Assembly: GCA_037157565.1 (NCBI GenBank) | Contig: JAZHRO010000014.1 | Span: 75,484,001-75,548,000 of the forward strand | DNA length: 64,000 bases | DNA from: Thalassia testudinum | Taxonomy: Eukaryota; Streptophyta; Magnoliopsida; Alismatales; Hydrocharitaceae | Direction: 5' to 3' | Part shown: piece after piece, positions 57,504 through 64,000 of the stretch | Numbering within the stretch: position 1 is the stretch's first letter | How the letters are laid out: every line of letters begins with the position of its first letter | Notes under the pieces: model-generated | The model's input: only the letters and a program-made list of their open reading frames with translations | What the model was told of the DNA's origin: nothing | Databases searched by the model: none | Program-made: the position numbers and the translations under genes

Positions 57504-60109
57504 TGATGGGAACACCATCATGAGCCATAACTAGCTCAATTTGATTTGATAAAGTCAATAAAAGCTCCTACATATCAGTCAGAAGGTCTCTTAGGCAGGT
57601 TGAGTTGTTTTGAAAAGAAAAGAAGAATAAAATGTTATTTCTACAATTTTACCAGTAATCCACAAATACATAATAAACCACGGGGTTATTCGGGGGTTAC
57701 TAAAGGTTAAATATGCATTTAAGTCTAATAAGGGAGTCCACGCAGACAGAAACGGGTTTTCACTTTCAAGAATTAAATGAGACATGAAACCCTAAAAATA
57801 GACCCACTTAACCTATTGAGGTTTTGGTCAGGATAAAATTCACACAAACTCTCTAAAATTCATAGAAAAATATTCTCTAGGGATTAGCATCTTTGAATTG
57901 ACCATCAGAACCCATTTTGACCCAAAACAGAGTCAGACAAACTATTACCCTAATTTAGGTTTTCGCATAAATTACCCAATCAAACTAGGTCAAAACCAAA
58001 ATCCAACTTCCCCATTGGATTCATTAGGTCCAAATGAGGTTTGTATCAAAATTTGGGCTCAATAAGAGATCATCTTGACCTAGTTTGCAATTTGATTCAG
58101 TCTGACTTTTTCTCTCTCACTCAACCTCTCAACTTTTGAAATTCCTTGCAAATACCCCCTATCTTTGTCGTCACTCTTTACAAAAAGGTCCCTCCACCAT
58201 TTTCGTGGAGAAGTCCTACTCCGACAAGCTTCATTTAGCAAGAACTCTGTGATTACGTGATGAATCCCTCTTAAAATTGAAAGGGAGATTCGTCAGGTAA
58301 TCTCCTTTCTATTGAGCCATGTCCAAGTCTCCAAATCTCTCTAAAAAGCTCGTGCGAATCCTTCAAAGATACAGGTCTCCTATTCGCGAAGCTTGGGAGC
58401 TTCCAAGCTTGAAAGCTCGCCCCTGGCCTATAAAAGGCCCCCCATGGCTTTCCTTACCTCAGCGAGAAATTGAGCCAAAGCTAGCCCTATTTCCTCTCCT
58501 CCTTGGATCACTCCGCCTCTCCAGAGACCCCTTCCTCCGAGATTCTTCACCAGTTGTCACAGACTATAGCCAGCCGATCTTGACTCCCTAGCTTCTTCCG
58601 CACCTCGACATACCCCTAAGGCGCTTCCTCCCACTTCATCATCGTTGTTCTCTCCCACCGGAGCTCCCTTCGTCTCCAGCGCCGACCATACCAGACCCGA
58701 TGTCGCTCCTCCTCGCCGTTCGCTTTCTACTTAGATCAACTCCATAGCTCTGTTACTTCACAACTTCATCTTCACTACTCCGACTTGACCACTGCATCGC
58801 CTCTTGTGAATTTATCTTCCATCTCATCGATGTACCTTCGGCGAAGCATTCCTGCTGCCACAGATCATCTTTCCGCTCGCCACCAGTCTCTACACCTTCA
58901 TCGTAACCTTGTGAGCAAAACCCCTTAAGAAATTGAGGGGATTGCTCTTCCAAACAACCCACCAAACACCACCACCTGCACTCACCTTAATTGACTTCAC
59001 TACGCACGCACAAGCATCCTCACCGCATGCAACACCCACCAGTACATCCGTCATGCTCAGACAATCCTCCTGAGCATTTTTGATAGGGCCGAGAGGCCAT
59101 ATTTTCTATTTCAGGTAGATCGTTGGACCTCCACTGCAGCACCACTGTTTCCGACATCGTTCATGGTGTTCTAGCACGATACCTCCAAGTGACACCTCCA
59201 AGGCGCGTGAAAGGCTTCCAGGTCACCCTCCAGTCCTTCAATTAGAAGCCACGAACTCGTCTCCGACCGCAATTGGAAGAATCATCGTCAGCAGCTTTGC
59301 AAGGAGAACTGTAGGACATTTAGTCCCACATCATGCGTGACCGAGCCCTCGGTGCAAGATAAAAGGAATTTATCACCCCGACCCCTCGCCAAAACACGGG
59401 GGTCAGGTCCCCATTACCCGCTCACTTGCCTGCCCACTCTCTCACACCTCGGCTGTGACCCATGCCCACAACCCTGGTCTCGGGTACGCGAAAATCCAAA
59501 TACCTGATTACTCGAATATATGGCTGGATATTGAGAAAGAGGAGAATAGGAGAGAGAGAGCGTGCGGGGGGTTAAGGGGGGCTTTGCTTCAGAGAGATCC
59601 TAACACATAGCAAAATTCACGAAGTGTCCCCCCTTTGTGCGTGAAGAGACGGAGGAAGAGAAGCCAAAGCAAAAGAATTGCTGAAGAAGAAGAAGCCAAG
59701 AAGAAGAGTGCCATCTTGGCACTGTAGCATCTGGACAGTTAAGCTGGCTCATCTCTGACAGGGAGTGGAGTGCACTGTGCACTCAAATTATGTGGCATTT
59801 GGTTGACTAGTACTATTTCATTATTTAAGTATAATTGTAATAGGGTAATTTGGTGATTCAAATCACCATTTTACCCTAATCTTTTTTGCCACATTGACTC
59901 TTGATTTTATATTTACATCATTTGTGCTTGAAATTGCTATTACATTGTTATATTCTTGCTTAAAATTGTGATCTTGAGATAAATTGCCATATTGCTCCCT
60001 GCATTCAACCTTGGAATTCATTCAAGTATAAATTCTATTTGTTTTTCACACTTTATTGACTATATTATGACGCATTACTTCCTAAAACACCGATTTAAAG
60101 CGAGCAACA
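57504..60109 (+). repeat. Element N 5' LTR
   Basis: 2606 bp. The tip TGATGG can pair with CCATCA (57504-57520). TATAAAA is at 58429-58435. The first part matches LTR L (minus strand, up to 9701). Open frames in it are short and not gene-like. Confidence 0.85.
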
Positions 60110-60112
60110 TTT

Positions 60113-60130
60113 TGGCACCGTTGCCGAGGA
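60113..60130 (+). other. Primer-binding site of element N
   Basis: TGGCACCGTTGCCGAGGA, two mismatches to tRNA-Asp, three bases after the LTR end. Confidence 0.85.
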
Positions 60131-61232
60131 GCAATGCATAATTTGATCTCTTGATTGCGATTTCTGATTTAATACTAACTTGCTCTATCTATTTTGTTGT
60201 GATCTATGCAGGAATCCAATCGAGGAGAGTCAACCATGCACCAAACACTCCAGGGGCAGGTAAATTCCATTCCCTTTTTCTTAAAAGCCCCTAATTCTGA
60301 GAAGAGATAAAAAAAGAAATAAAATCAATTAGGGACAACTTGCTTTTCATTCATAAAATCAATCCTCACAAGTTGCCTAATTTGATTCTTTTGTAGACAA
60401 ACCCTAACCTTGATTTCTGCACCTACTTAGGGTTTAAGGTATCTAAGGCTATCACCTTCTTGCTTGAGCTATAGGTACCAAATTTGGACAGAACTAATTG
60501 GATCAATAAGAGCCAAAATAGGATTTCTATCCTAGGGTTGAGGACTCCACTTGCTTAATCAAGAATATATTCTCCCAACTTGTGTGTCCAAAGCCTTGCT
60601 TGAATTGACCTAATCAAGCAAACCCTAAAATCAAGCTCTAAATATCCACTTAAATCTTAAAAAGTTGGGACCTAATAATCAAGGACAAAACAGGTGAAGT
60701 TGACCCACCTTGCGGGGTCAACGAATCATCAAATTAGGTCACCTTGCACAAAAATATCTTAAAAGTTCAAGTGAAAACAAAAGAACCCTTGCTCTTAACT
60801 TAAAATGGTAGACTTAATAGGTCAAGTCATCATTCTGGTCTACCTGGACCCTCAGTGACAAGGAAGGTCGGGTGGGGGAAACCCTATAACCCGTGGGGAC
60901 ACTCTACCGTGTAGGGGTCTTTGCAAGACTCTCCCTTCCTGGCTGCCCAGGTAATTCTTAGGGGGACGACTTTCTAATTCAAGGGTATCATTCCGACCCG
61001 AACCTCTATAGTCATCCAAAAATCTTTGGATACCTCGATTGGGTCCGTCTGATATTCTATCCCTCATCTTCTCCATCAGTGCATGTTTGGGAGGAGATCC
61101 TTAAGACCACCCTTGAGGCCTCCATTAGTTATTCACTCTCGTCGAGGCTAAGCCTCGACATTCGTGTTTGTGCAACAATGTAATCGTATTGACATTTCCT
61201 CTTTTTCTAATCTTGAACCTCCAATCACAACC
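60131..61232 (+). other. Untranslated leader of element N
   Basis: Non-coding, about 1.1 kb, ending near gcatgtttgggaggag (61081), the phrase that opens gag in element A. In N that ATG frame is soon closed. The Gag-like frame uses ATG 61233. Confidence 0.6.
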
Positions 61233-62644
61233 ATGGATCAGCCAGAATGACCTAACTTTGAACCACAACAATTCTTTGATTTTAGAGATCAGATCAATGC
61301 CCTCATCAACCCACCACCGCACCCTCAAATGCAAGATCACTATAATCCCGCAGCAGTGGAGATCGAACCATGAATCAATATCCCTGCAGGAGGACCCAAG
61401 GTGGAGCTCAAGCATGGTATGCTTGACATGACTCCAAAATTCCATGGCTTGAACTCCGAGGATCCTTTCCAACACATCAAGAATCTAAAGCATCTGGCCC
61501 ACACCTTTGGGGCAGACATGCAGAATTGAGATAGCTTGCTCTTAAAGATCTTCTCCTTCTCTCTAGCTGACAAAGCTGCCTACTGGTTTCAAACTTATCC
61601 ACACACGATCAACACATGGGAAGAACTTCAAACTACCTTCCTACAAAAATTCTATCCCATTGGTTGCACAAACGCTATGCGGCACCAAATCACACACTTC
61701 TTCCAAGGAGCGGGAGAATCTCTACATGAGGCATTGGATCGTTGTCTGGATCTCATGCGCAAATGCCCCCATCATGAAGTGCCGAAGTGGGAAGTCCAAT
61801 CCTTTTAACACGGGCTCCGTGATGACATCAAGCTATTTGTCAATGCAACCTGTGGTGGCAACATCATGGGTCAGTATGAAGACGAGATTTGGGGAATTCT
61901 CAAGAACATGTGCGAGAACTCCCTGAACAATGAGTCACTGGGTGTGTACGACCGGACGTCCACTGGTGCATTGACAAACAATCGGGGGGTACACGAATCT
62001 CAAGGCCTTTCCGCATCCGTCGACTTGGAGTTGGTAGCCAGTCAATTGGATAAGGTCTCCATCATTGAGAAGAAGGTGGATGACATCACTCGACATCTAC
62101 ACAAGACCACCTCTGCACCACAAAGCACACATACACACCCACCCTCAGGTAGGGAAGCTACACACAATATCTACCACTCTCTGGGGATGGATGCATATCC
62201 ACCCCTACCTGATTACGATTTCGGAGGCAACTCCGAGGCAACCTACCACAGTTGGGGGAACTCTGAACCCTTGTACCCTGATTATTCTGGGAATCCTCAG
62301 ACCTGCGAGGATCTCCACGCCATCCCAAATAATCCCTTCTCTAATACCTACAACCCTGGATGACGTAATCATCCAAACTTTGCGTGGTCGGGAAATAACC
62401 CAAATCCAAGACCTCAATTCCAACCCTGACCACAAAACCCACATCCCTATCAACCCACTCAACCAAGGCTCAATCAAAATTTCCAATCTGGACCACCTAA
62501 GGAAGATCAAACATCTTTGATTCTCTAGACCTTGGTTGACATGCAAAAACAACATAAAGAAGAGATCTCTAAGCTGCGCAATCAATTGGCCCAGCTGGCA
62601 AGTGCTCACCAGCCGGGTGACTCCCTTTTCAGCCTCTTCCGAAT
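61233..62644 (+). pseudogene. Gag of element N, several stops
   Basis: The frame starts at ATG 61233. Stops are TGA at 61248, near 61371 and near 61527, TAA near 61806, and TGA at 62361. The Gag core is recognisable (FSFSLADKAAYWFQTY, FYPIGCTNAMRHQITHFF, CPHHEVPKW), followed by a helical region and an Asp/Tyr/Pro-rich tail. The TGA at 62361-62363 falls after NPG, exactly where element A changes frame. After it the sequence RNHPNFAW continues in the same frame. Confidence 0.85.
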
Positions 62645-64000
62645 CCAAATAACATGTAGAACCAAAGGCACGTTATGAATCCAAATCAAGACCAAGCCCA
62701 CTTTGTCTATCAGGCCCATTTTGCTCCATCGCCTGACGAGACAGGTGCTTCAACCTCTTATTCTGGATTTCAGCAATAGACACCTATCCTCCCTAGCCCA
62801 AACCAGAATCATGCAGGATTAAATTCCGTCACCACCCGTATTGGCAAAGCAACATAGGACCCACCTTTTCCTAGCCACAACTCGCCTGAGACTGTAGACC
62901 CTAACCTTAGATTGATTATCCAGGACACGCTCATCCTTGGTAAAGAACCTGAGCCAATTCTAGAGGAACCATCTGAGGTTCCATTTCCCAAGGCCTTGAC
63001 TAAAGGAAAGAAGAAAACCAAACCCGTGACACTTGAAGAGGACCTGGTCAAGCTCTTCGAGTAGGTCCAAATAAACATCCCCTTGATGGATGCGATACGC
63101 CACGTATCGACTTACACAAGATTCCTCAAAGATGTATGTACACCAAAGAGTAAGCCATGAACCAAAGGCGGGAGCCCGATTGTATTATCGGAGCAAGCTA
63201 GCTCCATCATTTTGAGTAAGCTCCCGCCTAAGGCAAAAGATCCCGGTACCCCTCTGATCTCATGTACAATCGGTGATATTCAATTTGACCGTGCATTATT
63301 GGATCTAAGAGCCTCCATAAACCTAATACCTACAACCCTACTTGACCACCTTGAAGAATTTGAGCTCAAACCGATAGAGGTGACATTGCAGTTAGCTGAT
63401 CGATCTATTAAGTCACCAAAAGGAATTCTCAAGGATGTCATAGTGAGGGTACATGATTTCTACTTTCCCGTGGACTTTATAGTTTTAGACATGGATGCTC
63501 TTGAGAACTTGAAGAACACACCGATCATTTTGGGGAGACCTTCTCTGGCCACAACTAGGGCCAACATCAATTGTGAGGAGAGCCAAATTGAGTTAAAATT
63601 TGGGAGTAGGATACTAAAGATTGATATCTTTAAGGCCTAAGGAGGAATTAATTGTGGGGTTATCGAACAAATTTGCGACATCGAGTCTGTGGTTGACAAC
63701 CCATGTGTCAAGGAAAACCTGCTTATCTCTAATGAACCATAACAGACTCAAACCCCACACCTAGAAGAGCCTAAACTAGACCTAGAGATACCTTCAACTC
63801 CTGCCATTGCTCCTAAACCTCACCTTGAACCACTTGCTGCTGCTGAAAATCCAGTCATGGAGTTGAAACCCCTCCCTGATCATCTTAAATACATCTTTTT
63901 GGGTTCCAATCAGACATTTCCTGTGATTATCAATTCTCACCTTACCTCTAATCAGGAAACCCGCTTGATTTCTATCCTCCAGCAGCATCAGAGTGCCATT
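62645..64000 (+). pseudogene. Protease and start of RT of element N
   Basis: A frame change occurs between gag and 63212. The protease at 63212-63640 keeps the catalytic Asp, but the next-but-one residue is Arg (LLDLRASINLIP) where A and G have Gly, which should harm the active site. A stop follows at 63638. An acidic/Pro-rich linker leads to the RT N-terminal extension (63840-64000), cut by the window edge. Confidence 0.8.

Larger units (their letters stand above)
57504..64000 (+). mobile_element. Element N: Athila-like element, partial at window end
   Basis: 5' LTR (57504-60109), tRNA-Asp-type PBS, leader, decayed gag and protease, then the start of the RT region, which runs off the window. 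The final residues (LKYIFLGSNQTFPVII) align with element A pol (LKYVFLGPNETLPVII). It is inserted in element K. Confidence 0.85.

Noticed and set aside
1..64000. CRISPR array, prokaryotic operon, phage or satellite centromere array
   Set aside because: No regularly spaced direct repeats with unique spacers, no ribosome-binding-site gene clusters and no long tandem satellite were seen. Everything supported is plant retrotransposon.

Overview
The window looks like heterochromatic nuclear DNA of a seed plant, almost certainly an angiosperm. It is wall-to-wall LTR retrotransposon, and I found no convincing host gene, rRNA, CRISPR array or functional tRNA gene. The Ty3/gypsy Athila/Tat-type coding, the primer-binding sites complementary to plant tRNA-Asp, and a Tekay/Del-type chromovirus primed by initiator tRNA-Met all point to a plant. 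The species cannot be named from the sequence. Names such as A, B and C below are local labels.

The layout is a set of nested insertions. Positions 1-10553 hold remnants of a non-autonomous Athila-like element (B): LTR 1560-3184, tRNA-Asp-type PBS, and an acidic ORF broken by stops. Other LTR fragments (6137-9701, one in minus orientation) interrupt it. A related right-hand LTR starts at 10554. Element A (11599-25277) is inserted in that LTR. A is the youngest and best preserved element: 2.4-kb LTRs that are almost identical, TSD GCCGC, perfect tRNA-Asp PBS, intact gag and a 1588-aa pol in the +1 frame.

From about 25753 to 53360 lies a large minus-strand non-autonomous element, C. Its 3' LTR was split by a minus-strand Tekay/Del-type chromovirus, E (26501-36890, TSD GCAAT, chromodomain present, ten in-frame stops and no frameshift that I found). 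Its 5' LTR was split by a second Athila-like element, G (42382-52212, TSD ACGGC/ATGGC). G's protease region was in turn split by a solo LTR, F (46136-47745, TSD GTCAT). To the right, another C-like element, O (53361-55823), is cut by a plus-strand LTR, K (55824-57290). K's internal region is cut by a plus-strand Athila-like element, N (57504 to beyond the window end), with decayed gag and protease.

No pathway operates here beyond retrotransposition. A and E carry the full set of enzyme domains, while B, C and O look like passengers that would need such enzymes in trans. The most interesting features are the shared regulatory-looking structures. These are a tRNA-like (Pol III box) module in the U3 of four LTRs, covarying hairpins, AGACGTCT palindromes recurring in several LTR families, a duplicated motif of about 55 nt in the 3' regions of C, G and O, and gag termination at the same codon in A and N by two different mechanisms.
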